Of a stretch of 64,000 bases of DNA, positions 8,735 through 17,487 are shown in pieces. This DNA is from JARKPK01 sp964631235 (GTDB taxonomy: Bacteria; Planctomycetota; Planctomycetia; Pirellulales; Thermoguttaceae): positions 9,751 to 73,750 of the forward strand of contig CAZVZX010000025.1 of assembly GCA_964631235.1 (NCBI GenBank), given 5' to 3'. Both the position numbers and the translations under genes were made by a program. Position 1 is the first letter of the stretch. The number at the start of each line of letters is the position of its first letter. The notes beneath the pieces were generated by a model that saw nothing but the letters and a program-made list of their open reading frames with translations, was not told the origin of the DNA and searched no databases.

Positions 8735-10282
8735 ATGACGTTCACCGTTCTCGATGTGGCGATCTTCGTCGCCTTCTTCGCCGTGGTGTTGGGGCTGAGC
8801 CTTTATCAGAGCCGCGGGCGAAAGGGGAGCGAGCAGTACTTCCTCGGCGGCCGATCGCTGCCTTGGTGGCTGATCGGCGTTTCGGTCGTGGCGGCCAACA
8901 TTTCGACCGAGCAGTTCGTCGGCATGGCCGGCCAAGCGGCGGGCAACGTCGGGCTGGCGGTGGCCTCGTGGCAATTGGTCGGTACGGCCGGAATCGTTTT
9001 CGGCGCGTTCTTCTTCCTGCCGCGGTTTTTGCGGGCGGGCATCTACACGATTCCCGAGTTCCTTGAATACCGCTACAACGCCGCCTGCCGCGTTCTGATG
9101 TCGGTGCTGACGGTGGTCGTCTATGCGGCCGTAACCTCGGCGGCCGTGCTCTATTCCGGCGCGACCGCGCTGGAGACAATCTTCGAGGTGAACCGCAATG
9201 CCGCCGTGGCGATGATCGCCGCGATTGCGCTGGGTTACGTGCTTTGGGGCGGATTGCTGGCGGCCGTGTGGGCCGACCTGCTGCAAGGCTCGGCCCTGCT
9301 GGTCGGCGGTTTGGCAACGATCGCCATCGGCGTGTGGATGTGCGGCGGCCCGGGCGAGTTCTATCGGGCCAACGCAGAGAAGATGCACTTGCTGTTGCCG
9401 CAAACCCACGAGGAACTGCCGTGGCGCGTGCTCGTCAGCGGCATGTGGATCCCGATCATCTACTACTGCGGACTCAACCAATTCATCATGCAGCGCAGCC
9501 TCGCGGCCAAGTCGCTTCGCGATGGGCAGTTGGGCGTGATCTTCGCCGGAGCACTGTGGCTGCTGGTGCCGGTGGCCGTGGTCATGCCGGGCATCGTCGC
9601 CCACCAACTCTACGGCGATCAGATTCAGCGCATCGATCAAGCCTATCCGCTGCTGGTCCGACATCTCATCCCGCAAGGACTGCGCGGCTTCATCTTCGCC
9701 GCGTTGGCCGGGGCGGTGATCAGCTCGCTGGCCTCGATGCTCAACTCGGCCTCGACGATCTTCACGATCGACCTCTACAAACGCCTGATCGATCGCCAGG
9801 CCGACGAACGGCGGTTGGTGCTTGTGGGACGTTTGGCCACGGTTGTTTGTTTGGCCGCCGCCTGCGCGGTGTCCATCTCGGGCGCGTTGGAAGGCGGCGT
9901 GTTCAAGTTCATCCAAGAGTTTCAGGGCTATGTGTCGCCGGGAATCGTCGCGGCGTTCGTCTTCGGGCTGGTGGTCCGCCGCGCGCCGCCCGCGGCCGGC
10001 TTGGCCGCCCTGCTGCTCAGCGCACCGATCTATGGGGTGATGCACTTCTTCGGGGCGATGCGCTGGCTGGGCTGCGAGCGACTGGTGTATTTGGATCGGA
10101 TGTTTCTCACGTTGATCGCCCTGCTGTTGGTGATGACGGCAATCACCCTCTTCCGCCCGCTGGCCGAACCGCGCAGCCTGCCGGTGCGGCGCGAACTGGA
10201 AACGCGGCCCGCTCCGCTGGTGATGGCGGCTGGCGCCGCGGTGCTTGCCGGCGTGGCCGCTTACTTCATCCTCTTTGCTTGA
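8735..10282 (+). CDS. Sodium:solute symporter (SSS family)
   Basis: A 515-residue polytopic membrane protein with the SSS family hallmarks: an N-terminal helix followed by GSEQYFLGGRSLPWW, then ANISTEQFVGMAGQAA, YTIPEFLEYRYN and ALAGAVISSLASMLNSAST, the last being the sodium-site region of helix 8. About 13-14 hydrophobic segments are visible. Members such as SGLT-type transporters couple Na+ influx to uptake of sugars or other solutes. The gene begins 20 bp after the exported TIM-barrel isomerase and precedes a GH2-like enzyme, so a sugar is the likely substrate (inference). Confidence 0.93.
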   Translation: MTFTVLDVAIFVAFFAVVLGLSLYQSRGRKGSEQYFLGGRSLPWWLIGVSVVAANISTEQFVGMAGQAAGNVGLAVASWQLVGTAGIVFGAFFFLPRFLRAGIYTIPEFLEYRYNAACRVLMSVLTVVVYAAVTSAAVLYSGATALETIFEVNRNAAVAMIAAIALGYVLWGGLLAAVWADLLQGSALLVGGLATIAIGVWMCGGPGEFYRANAEKMHLLLPQTHEELPWRVLVSGMWIPIIYYCGLNQFIMQRSLAAKSLRDGQLGVIFAGALWLLVPVAVVMPGIVAHQLYGDQIQRIDQAYPLLVRHLIPQGLRGFIFAALAGAVISSLASMLNSASTIFTIDLYKRLIDRQADERRLVLVGRLATVVCLAAACAVSISGALEGGVFKFIQEFQGYVSPGIVAAFVFGLVVRRAPPAAGLAALLLSAPIYGVMHFFGAMRWLGCERLVYLDRMFLTLIALLLVMTAITLFRPLAEPRSLPVRRELETRPAPLVMAAGAAVLAGVAAYFILFA

Positions 10283-10349
10283 GTTTGCCTGAGCTTTCCC
10301 ACGAATATCACTTTCTGTCGCGCCGCAATCGAGATGCCTGATGCAATGC

Positions 10350-10385
10350 CTTTGCGTTGCGCCCTTCACTTGCAACGGGGCAAAG
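10350..10385 (+). terminator. Bulged hairpin after the symporter
   Basis: CTTTGC-GTTGC (10350-10360) pairs with GCAAC-GGG-GCAAAG (10372-10385), with a 3-nt bulge in the 3' arm and an 11-nt loop. There is no T-tract. It overlaps the candidate promoter listed next, so both cannot be taken at face value. Confidence 0.3.
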
Positions 10386-10400
10386 CGACGATGTTATGAT
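10370..10400 (+). promoter_or_regulatory. Candidate promoter of the GH2-like gene
   Basis: TTGCAA (10370-10375), a 19-nt spacer, then TATGAT (10395-10400), 85 bp before the GH2-like start codon. The spacing is a little long, so confidence is low. Confidence 0.35.
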
Positions 10401-10484
10401 GGCTGATGCCGCAAGGTCGGTTGTGTGGCGACGAACGAATACCATGAACCGTCCTCGATACGACCTCAATAGGGAGGCTTGCCC

Positions 10485-13400
10485 ATGAAACGAGCTTGTC
10501 CGGAAAGAATGGCCGCCGGTTGGCTATGCGCCGGCATCGGTGTTCTTTCGCTTGCCGCGGCCATTAACGCGGCCGAGTCTTCGGCTCCGGGCGATCGTCC
10601 CGCCGCCGCTGTGCCGAAGGTCCAGCGTGGGCCGAGCGATGCCGAGCGTTCGCTCGCCGGCCGCTGGCGGTTCGCCCTCGATCGCAACGATGCCGGCGAA
10701 ACCGAGCGATGGTTCGCCCAATCGCTGCCCGATGTGATCCAATTGCCCGGCATGCTCACGGCCCAAGGCTACGGCGACGTGCCGAACTTTCACACGCAGT
10801 GGACGGGGACCGGGTGGAAATACCCCAAGATGTATCAAGAGTACCAATCGCCGGAGAACTTCAAGTTTCCCTTCTTCCTTCAGCCGCCGCGGCATTATGT
10901 GGGCGCCGCCTGGTATCAACGCGACATCGAGTTCCCGGCCGAGTGGAAAGGCAAGCGCATCGAGTTGTTTCTCGAACGCCCGCATTGGCAAACGACCGTT
11001 TGGCTCGACGACCGCCCGATCGGCTCGTGCAATAGCCTCAGCGTGCCGCATCGCTTCGAACTAACGCAAGCGGCCGAGCCGGGCAAGCACGTGCTGACGA
11101 TCCGCATCGACAATCGCTTGCACGTCAACGTCGGGCCGCTGAGCCACAGCGTTACCGACCACACGCAAGGCAATTGGAACGGGGCGGTCGGTGCGATTGT
11201 GATGCGAGCGAGGGATCGGGCGCACATCGCGTCGCTTCGGCTCTTTCCGCGGGCGGAAGACCGCAGCGTGCTGGTCCGCGTCGAAACGCGCGGCACACAA
11301 TCGGGCCCGGTGCGGCTCGCGGTGGACGATCCGCACTCTGGCGCGGCACTGGCCGAGGGCGTCGTCTCGTTGCAGCAGGGAAGCGGCGAAACGCGGCTTG
11401 CACTCGGGCCCAGCGCCGAGCAGTGGGACGAGTTCCGCCCGAAGCTCTACCGTCTGACGGCCCAACTGAAGACGATCGACGCCCCGGCCGGGGCCGGCGC
11501 CTCGGGCGAGGTGGCGACGGTGCGGTTCGGCCTGCGCGACCTCGGCACGCGCGACGGCCGCATCACGCTCAACGGCCGGCCGATCTTCCTTCGCGGCACA
11601 TTGGAATGCTGCATCTTTCCCCTGACCGGCCATCCGCCCACCGATGTCGAAAGCTGGCGGCGGATCATCCGCATTTGCAAAGCGCACGGGCTGAACCATA
11701 TCCGGTTTCATTCGTGGTGCCCGCCGCAGGCCGCCTTCGACGCCGCCGACGAATTGGGGTTTTACTACCATGTAGAATGCTCCAGTTGGGCGAACCAAGG
11801 CGCCGAGATCGGCAGCGGCGGCCCGTTGGATGAATGGATCGAGGCCGAAACCGGGCGGATAATCGAGGCCTACGGCAATCATCCGAGTTTCGTGATGCTC
11901 GTTTACGGCAACGAGCCGGCCGGCAAGAATCACAAGACGTGGCTTCAGCAGTGGGTGGCCCGCTGGCGGCAGCGCGATCCGCGGCGGCTGTACACCACCG
12001 GGGCCGGCTGGCCGGTCGTCGAGGGCAGCGACTTCCACAGTTCGCCGGCGCCGCGGATCCAGGCGTGGGGCGGAGGGCTGAAGTCGCCGATCAATAGCCG
12101 GCCGCCGACGACCGATTTCGATTGGTCGAGCGTAATCGCGCGAATGCCGTCCGGGCCGGTCGTGTCGCACGAGATCGGCCAATGGTGCGTTTACCCCAAC
12201 TTCGATGAGATCGACAAGTACACCGGCTACTTCCGCGCGAAGAACTTCGAGATATTCCGCGAGGAAGCGCGGCGCAACGGCGTGCTGCCGTGGGCGAAAG
12301 ACTATTTGCACGCCTCGGGCCGATTGCAACTGCTGGCCTACAAACACGACATCGAAGCCGCCCTGCGGACGCCCCGATTCGGCGGATTCCAATTGCTCGA
12401 CCTGCACGACTTCCCCGGGCAAGGCACGGCGTTGGTCGGTGTGCTCGATGCCTTTTGGGACGAAAAAGGCTACTCAACGGCCGCCGAGTACGCGCGCTTT
12501 TGCGGCCCGGTAACGCCGTTAGCGCGGATCGAGCGCATGGTGCTGAGCAATGCCGAGAAGCTCGAAGCCCGATTCCTGCTGGCGCAATTCGGGCCCGACG
12601 ATCTTCGCCGCGTTGAGCCGACATGGAGCCTCGCCCGGCTCGACGGCACGGTCGTGGCCGAGGGCCGCTTCGCGTCTGCCGATTATCCGACCGGTCAATT
12701 GCACGAACTGGGCGAGTGCTCGGTCGCACTGCGGGAGGTGACCGAGGCGGCCCAGTTGCGGCTGCGACTTTCGGTAGGCGCGGCGGAGAACCATTGGGAT
12801 CTTTTCGTCTTCCCCGAACAGAAGACCGTCGAAGCGCCCGCGGGGGTCGAAATCATTTCCGACTTAGACGAAAAGGCGATTGCGCGGATCGAGGCCGGCG
12901 GGCGGGCGGTGTGGTTCGTGCCGCCGCGGCTGGTTCGGCCCGATCCCGAGCGCGGGCCGATCCTTGCCGGCTTCTCGCCGATCTTTTGGAACACGGCCTG
13001 GACCAACGGGCAACCGCCGCACACGCTGGGCATCTATTGCAATCCGAAGCATCCGGCCTTGGCCCAATTCCCCACAGAAAGCCACAGCAACTGGCAGTGG
13101 TGGGAAATTGTTTCGCGCTGTGCGCCGATGATCGTCACACAGCATCGCGACTTGGAGCCGATCGTGCATTTGATCGACGATTGGTTCACCGCGCGAAAGC
13201 TGGCCCTAGTGTTCGAGGCGAAGGTAGGCCGAGGCCGCATTCTGGTGTGCTCGGCCGACCTGGAAAGCGACCTCGATACGCGCCCGGCCGCCCGACAACT
13301 TCGCCGCAGCCTGCTGGCCTATGCCGCCGGCGAACGATTCCAGCCGAAAACGGCGCTCACACCGGCCGAGTTGGCCGCGATTGCTCGGCCCGCCAATGCA

Positions 13401-13829
13401 GCCGACCGGCTCGGCGCGAGGGTGCTGCGTGCGAGTTCTCATGCACCGGGCTATCCGCCGGAACATGCGATCGACGGCAATCCGCAAACGCTTTGGCACA
13501 CTCCCTGGGGCGATGCCGCGCCCGGCTTCCCACACGAATTGATCGTCGAGCTGGCCCGGCCGGCCCCGTTGCGGGGAATCGTCGTTTCCGCCCGGCAAGA
13601 CGGCAACCGCAACGGGATGATTCGTCGCTGCGAGGTGTTTGTTTCAGACGATGCCGACCATTGGGGCGCCGCGGTCGCACAGGTTGAACTGCGTCGCACC
13701 GATGCCGCGCAGCCGATCAACTTCGACGGCCCGCGAAAGGGCCGTTTCGTGCGGATCGTGGCCCGCGACGGCTTCGACGGGAAGCCGTTCGCCTCGCTGG
13801 CCGAGTTGGAGCTGGTTCCTGCCGAGTGA
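10485..13829 (+). CDS. Exported glycoside hydrolase family 2-like enzyme with C-terminal discoidin-like domain
   Basis: A 1114-residue protein with a signal peptide (LCAGIGVLSLAAAINAAE). The N-terminal part has the GH2 sugar-binding jellyroll: GAAWYQRDIEFPAEWKGKR, LFLERPHW and TVWLDDRPIG. An immunoglobulin-like region and a TIM barrel follow, with VYGNEP (Glu about 477, acid/base candidate) and SHEIGQW (Glu about 563, nucleophile candidate). Roughly residues 977-1110 resemble an F5/8 type C (discoidin) carbohydrate-binding module (SSHAPGYPPEHAIDGNPQTLWHT is split here as SSHAPGYPPEHAIDGN then PQTLWHT). It should act on an exo-linked glycoside outside the cytoplasm; the sugar is unknown. ATG 10485 follows AGGGAGG by seven bases. 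Confidence 0.88.
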   Translation: MKRACPERMAAGWLCAGIGVLSLAAAINAAESSAPGDRPAAAVPKVQRGPSDAERSLAGRWRFALDRNDAGETERWFAQSLPDVIQLPGMLTAQGYGDVPNFHTQWTGTGWKYPKMYQEYQSPENFKFPFFLQPPRHYVGAAWYQRDIEFPAEWKGKRIELFLERPHWQTTVWLDDRPIGSCNSLSVPHRFELTQAAEPGKHVLTIRIDNRLHVNVGPLSHSVTDHTQGNWNGAVGAIVMRARDRAHIASLRLFPRAEDRSVLVRVETRGTQSGPVRLAVDDPHSGAALAEGVVSLQQGSGETRLALGPSAEQWDEFRPKLYRLTAQLKTIDAPAGAGASGEVATVRFGLRDLGTRDGRITLNGRPIFLRGTLECCIFPLTGHPPTDVESWRRIIRICKAHGLNHIRFHSWCPPQAAFDAADELGFYYHVECSSWANQGAEIGSGGPLDEWIEAETGRIIEAYGNHPSFVMLVYGNEPAGKNHKTWLQQWVARWRQRDPRRLYTTGAGWPVVEGSDFHSSPAPRIQAWGGGLKSPINSRPPTTDFDWSSVIARMPSGPVVSHEIGQWCVYPNFDEIDKYTGYFRAKNFEIFREEARRNGVLPWAKDYLHASGRLQLLAYKHDIEAALRTPRFGGFQLLDLHDFPGQGTALVGVLDAFWDEKGYSTAAEYARFCGPVTPLARIERMVLSNAEKLEARFLLAQFGPDDLRRVEPTWSLARLDGTVVAEGRFASADYPTGQLHELGECSVALREVTEAAQLRLRLSVGAAENHWDLFVFPEQKTVEAPAGVEIISDLDEKAIARIEAGGRAVWFVPPRLVRPDPERGPILAGFSPIFWNTAWTNGQPPHTLGIYCNPKHPALAQFPTESHSNWQWWEIVSRCAPMIVTQHRDLEPIVHLIDDWFTARKLALVFEAKVGRGRILVCSADLESDLDTRPAARQLRRSLLAYAAGERFQPKTALTPAELAAIARPANAADRLGARVLRASSHAPGYPPEHAIDGNPQTLWHTPWGDAAPGFPHELIVELARPAPLRGIVVSARQDGNRNGMIRRCEVFVSDDADHWGAAVAQVELRRTDAAQPINFDGPRKGRFVRIVARDGFDGKPFASLAELELVPAE

Positions 13830-13955
13830 TTTTCCGTTGGGGGCATAGTCTCAACCCGAAGGAAATGGTCATAATATCGTGTCGAATCCATCGTGACCCG
13901 CACCGTCTCGAACCTGCGTTGCCCTGGGCTTGCTTTTCGCCTGAAAGGATCCACG

Positions 13956-15221
13956 ATGAACGGACGAGAACGCTTGGCCGCCACGTTGAATCACCAGCAG
14001 CCCGATCGGGTGTGCGTAGATTTCGGCTCGACGCCGGTGACCGGCATCCATGTATCGGCGGTCGATCGACTGCGGAAGCGGCTCTTGGGCGATCCGCAAT
14101 GGCGCGTGAAGGTGATCGAGCCTTATCAGTTCCTCGGCGAAATCGACGATCAGCTCCGCGAGGCGATGGGCGTGGATGTCATCGGCGCGCTGGCGCGGCG
14201 AAGCAAGTTCGCCTCCGACGGCTCGGCATGGAAGCCTTTTACCATGTTCGACGGCACCGAAGTGCAGATCCACGCCAACCTGGTGATCCGCGAAGAAGAA
14301 GGCACCGGCGATTTGCTCGCCTATCCGCAGGGCGATACCAGCGTGCCGCCCTCGGGCCGCATGCCGCGCGGCGGGCTGTTTTTCGATGCGATCATTCGCC
14401 AAGACCCGATCGACGAAGACCGCCTCGATCCGGCCGACAATTGCGAAGAATTCACGCTGCTCGGCGACGACGATCTGGCATACTATCGCGCGGTGAAACA
14501 ACGATTCACTGAACAATCGCAGTATGGGACGATGCTCATCATCCCCGGCGCCGCCTTCGGCGACATCGCCCTGGTGCCCGCCGGTTGGCTGAAACACCCC
14601 AAGGGCATCCGCGACATTCAGGAATGGTATATCTCGACCGTCACCCGCAAGCCGTACATTCGCGCCGTGTTCGAGCGGCAATGTGAAATCGCCTTGCAGA
14701 ACATCAACACCCTGATCGACCTGTTCGGCGACACGGTGCAGGCGGCGTTCATTTCGGGCACCGACTTCGGCACGCAGCGCGGCCTGTTCTGTTCGGTGGC
14801 CACCTACCGCGAGCTCTACAAACCGTTTCATATCGCGGTGAATAAACTGATCCACGAGCGGACCAACTGGAAAACGTTCATCCACACCTGCGGCAGCGTG
14901 TGGGATTTGCTGCCGGATTTGGTCGAGGCGGGATTCGACATCCTCAATCCCGTGCAATGCTCGGCGGCGAAAATGGATCCGGTGGCGCTGAAGCGCGAGT
15001 TCGGCAAACAACTCGTTTTTTGGGGCGGCGGAGTCGATACTCAGAAGACGCTGCCCTTCGGCACGCCGGAAGAGGTGTACAACCAAGTCCGCGAGCGGAT
15101 CGCCATTTTCAACGACGGCGGCGGCTTCGTATTCAACACGATCCACAATATCCAGGGCGATACGCCGGTGGAGAACATTTTGGCGCTGCTTCGGGCCATT
15201 GCCGACAGCCACAAGGGGTAG
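13956..15221 (+). CDS. Uroporphyrinogen decarboxylase-like (URO-D superfamily) protein
   Basis: A 421-residue protein of the URO-D/MtaA/CmuA superfamily. It begins with MNGRERLAATLNHQQPDRV, the typical start of these proteins ('R.R.laal.g..pDRvPv'). It also has FISGTDFGTQRG, FIHTCGSVWDLLPDLVEAGFDILNPVQ and LVFWGGGVDTQKTLP, which match the conserved C-terminal barrel motifs. True HemE is shorter (about 340-360) and has different N-terminal motifs, so this is more likely a corrinoid-linked methyltransferase-like or other catabolic member. The start is set by AAAGGAT before the ATG. UbiD follows 85 bp later on the same strand. Confidence 0.85.
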   Translation: MNGRERLAATLNHQQPDRVCVDFGSTPVTGIHVSAVDRLRKRLLGDPQWRVKVIEPYQFLGEIDDQLREAMGVDVIGALARRSKFASDGSAWKPFTMFDGTEVQIHANLVIREEEGTGDLLAYPQGDTSVPPSGRMPRGGLFFDAIIRQDPIDEDRLDPADNCEEFTLLGDDDLAYYRAVKQRFTEQSQYGTMLIIPGAAFGDIALVPAGWLKHPKGIRDIQEWYISTVTRKPYIRAVFERQCEIALQNINTLIDLFGDTVQAAFISGTDFGTQRGLFCSVATYRELYKPFHIAVNKLIHERTNWKTFIHTCGSVWDLLPDLVEAGFDILNPVQCSAAKMDPVALKREFGKQLVFWGGGVDTQKTLPFGTPEEVYNQVRERIAIFNDGGGFVFNTIHNIQGDTPVENILALLRAIADSHKG

Positions 15222-15306
15222 TCGCTGACGCGGCGATCACCGCGCAATCGAAGGGCGTTCGAAATGCGCTGGTTCGCGCGCCGCGGCGGTCTTTTCGAGC
15301 CGATCA

Positions 15307-17175
15307 ATGTCTTATCGCAACTTGCAGCAGTGCGTGGCCGACCTCGAGCGGCACGGCCAACTGGTTCGTCTTTCAGAGCCGATCAATCCGTATTTAGAGG
15401 CGGCGGCCTTGCAGCGGCGGCTCTATCGCCTGGGCGGCCCGGCCGTGCTGTTGACCAACGTGGTGGGCTGCCGCTTCCCGATGCTGTGCAACCTGTTCGG
15501 CACGATTCAGCGCACCCGTTGGCTGTTCCGCGATTCGCTCGATTCGGTGCGCCGGCTGGTGCGTCTGCAAATTGACCCCTCCGACGCCTTGCGCCGCCCC
15601 AAGCTTTATTTTTCCGCCCCGTGGTACGCGCTGGCGTCGCGGCCGAAGTCGGTGCGCGGCGGACCGGTGCTTTCGCACCAATGCACGCTTGGCGACCTGC
15701 CGCAACTGGTTTCGTGGCCCGGAGACGGCGGGGCCTATATCACCCTGCCGCAGGTCTATAGCGAAGACCCCAACGAGCCCGGCTTCGTCCGTTCGAACCT
15801 GGGGATGTATCGCGTGCAGATTTCCGGCGGCCGCTACGAACCGAACCGCGAGGCCGGAATGCACTACCAACTGCATCGCGGCATCGCCGTGCATCACGCG
15901 GCTGCGATCAAACGCGGCCTGCCGCTGCCGGTGAACGTATTCGTCGGCGGCCCGCCGTCGATGACGCTGGCCGCGGTGATGCCCCTGCCCGAAGGAATGA
16001 GCGAGCTGGCCCTGGCCGGGCTGCTCAACCGCCGCCGCGTGCCGATGATCTGCCGCCCGGGGAAGTTGCCAATCCATGCCGAGGCCGACTTTTGCATCGT
16101 CGGACGGCTCGATCCGGCGCGCACCGCGCCGGAAGGCCCGTTCGGCGATCACTTGGGCTACTACAGTTTGTCGCACGAGTTTCCCGTGCTCACGGTCGAA
16201 GCCGTCTATCACCGCCCCGACGCCATTTGGCCGTTCACCGTCGTCGGCCGGCCGCCGCAGGAAGACACCGTCTTTGGACAGTTCATCCACGAGCTGGTTG
16301 GTCCAATCATCCCCAAAGCGATCCCCGGCGTGAAGGCCGTTCGCGCCGTCGACGCCGCCGGCATCCATCCGCTGCTGTTGGCCATCGGCAGCGAGCGCTA
16401 TGTGCCCTACGACCCGCTCCGCCGCCCTCGCGAACTGCTGACCCTGGCCAACGCGCTGCTGGGGCACGGGCAACTGAGTTTGGCCAAGTATCTGCTGATC
16501 ATTGCCGGCGAAGATGTGCCCGAGTTGGACGTCAATCATGTGAAGGCGTTCTTTATTAAACTCTTGGAACGCATCGACTGGCGCCGCGATGTCCACTTTC
16601 AAACCTGCACCACGATCGACACGCTCGATTACAGCGGCGCCGCGTTGAACGAAGGCTCGAAGGTGGTGATGGCCGCGGCCGGGCCAGCCGTCCGCCAATT
16701 GGCCGCCGAGCTTCCCGCCGAAAGCGGCCTGCCCGAGTTGCCCGGCTTCGGCCCGGCGCGGGTGGCGCTGCCCGGGGTGCTGGTCGTGCAGGGGCCGGCG
16801 TATCAGCCCGAGGAGGATGGGCGCGATTGGGCCGTCGAACGCTGGGCCGCCGCCGGCGATCCGAGCCGGCCGTTCAACCGTTTCCCGTTGATCGTTGTGG
16901 CCGACAACGCGGAATTCACTGCACGAACCATCGACAACTTCCTGTGGATCACCTTCACTCGCAGCGACCCGGCCCGCGACATCTACGGCATCGGGGCCTT
17001 CCACACCGACAAACATTGGGGTTGTCGCGGGGCGCTGGTAATCGATGCGCGCAAGAAACCGTATCACGCGCCCGAGTTGGTGGAAGATCCCGCCGTCGAA
17101 CGGCGGATCGATGCCCTATTTGCCCGCAACGGCCCGCTGGGGCATCTCGAACAATCGGCCCGATCAAGTCATTAG
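15307..17175 (+). CDS. UbiD-family decarboxylase
   Basis: A 622-residue protein of the UbiD family, which uses prenylated FMN to (de)carboxylate aromatic or unsaturated acids. Diagnostic segments are MSYRNLQQCVADLERHGQL with RLSEPINPYLE at the N-terminus, LPQLVSWPGDGGAYITLP, RVQISGGRYEPNREAGMHY, the APEGPFGDHLGYYS motif carrying active-site Glu, and DNAEFTARTIDNFLW near the C-terminus. The roughly 600-residue form resembles the 'menaquinone biosynthesis decarboxylase' branch (MqnL candidate, futalosine pathway), but that is inference. No UbiX/prFMN synthase gene lies in the window. The ATG lacks a strong Shine-Dalgarno sequence. Confidence 0.88.
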   Translation: MSYRNLQQCVADLERHGQLVRLSEPINPYLEAAALQRRLYRLGGPAVLLTNVVGCRFPMLCNLFGTIQRTRWLFRDSLDSVRRLVRLQIDPSDALRRPKLYFSAPWYALASRPKSVRGGPVLSHQCTLGDLPQLVSWPGDGGAYITLPQVYSEDPNEPGFVRSNLGMYRVQISGGRYEPNREAGMHYQLHRGIAVHHAAAIKRGLPLPVNVFVGGPPSMTLAAVMPLPEGMSELALAGLLNRRRVPMICRPGKLPIHAEADFCIVGRLDPARTAPEGPFGDHLGYYSLSHEFPVLTVEAVYHRPDAIWPFTVVGRPPQEDTVFGQFIHELVGPIIPKAIPGVKAVRAVDAAGIHPLLLAIGSERYVPYDPLRRPRELLTLANALLGHGQLSLAKYLLIIAGEDVPELDVNHVKAFFIKLLERIDWRRDVHFQTCTTIDTLDYSGAALNEGSKVVMAAAGPAVRQLAAELPAESGLPELPGFGPARVALPGVLVVQGPAYQPEEDGRDWAVERWAAAGDPSRPFNRFPLIVVADNAEFTARTIDNFLWITFTRSDPARDIYGIGAFHTDKHWGCRGALVIDARKKPYHAPELVEDPAVERRIDALFARNGPLGHLEQSARSSH

Positions 17176-17487
17176 CCGCCTTCCGCCGACTGCGGAAAGA
17201 ATGCGTCCATCCAGCGCAACGACGCATCGGTCCGTCGCCGAACGATGCGCTAATACATTGACAACAAATCGGGCCGGGGATTCCGCGCGGTGTCGTTCGG
17301 CCGGACGTTTACACTTTCGCCATGCTCAGGCTAAGATGAAGGCGCATCCAGCGCCGGCCTTCGCAACGGGGGCCGCCGGACCGAGACGGGGCCGTTGAAC
17401 GGGCCGTTGTGTATCTCGCCACGCACATTGAACCACCGGACTGAACCGGTGAAGGCCGGCGCAAACGGCCGAAAGAGGGCATGTTTC
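17176..17487. other. Intergenic, no gene seen
   Basis: 312 bases between UbiD and the protease gene. It contains TTGACA at about 17258 without a fitting -10, and TAAGAT at about 17332 without a good -35. No hairpin with a T-tract or coding frame is evident. Confidence 0.4.

Noticed and set aside
8552..10375. Minus-strand open frame of about 607 codons
   Set aside because: Antisense to the symporter, whose transmembrane helices and family motifs are unmistakable; the shadow translation is His/Arg/Gln-rich.
15394..17067. Minus-strand open frame of about 557 codons
   Set aside because: Antisense to UbiD and lacking any domain motif.
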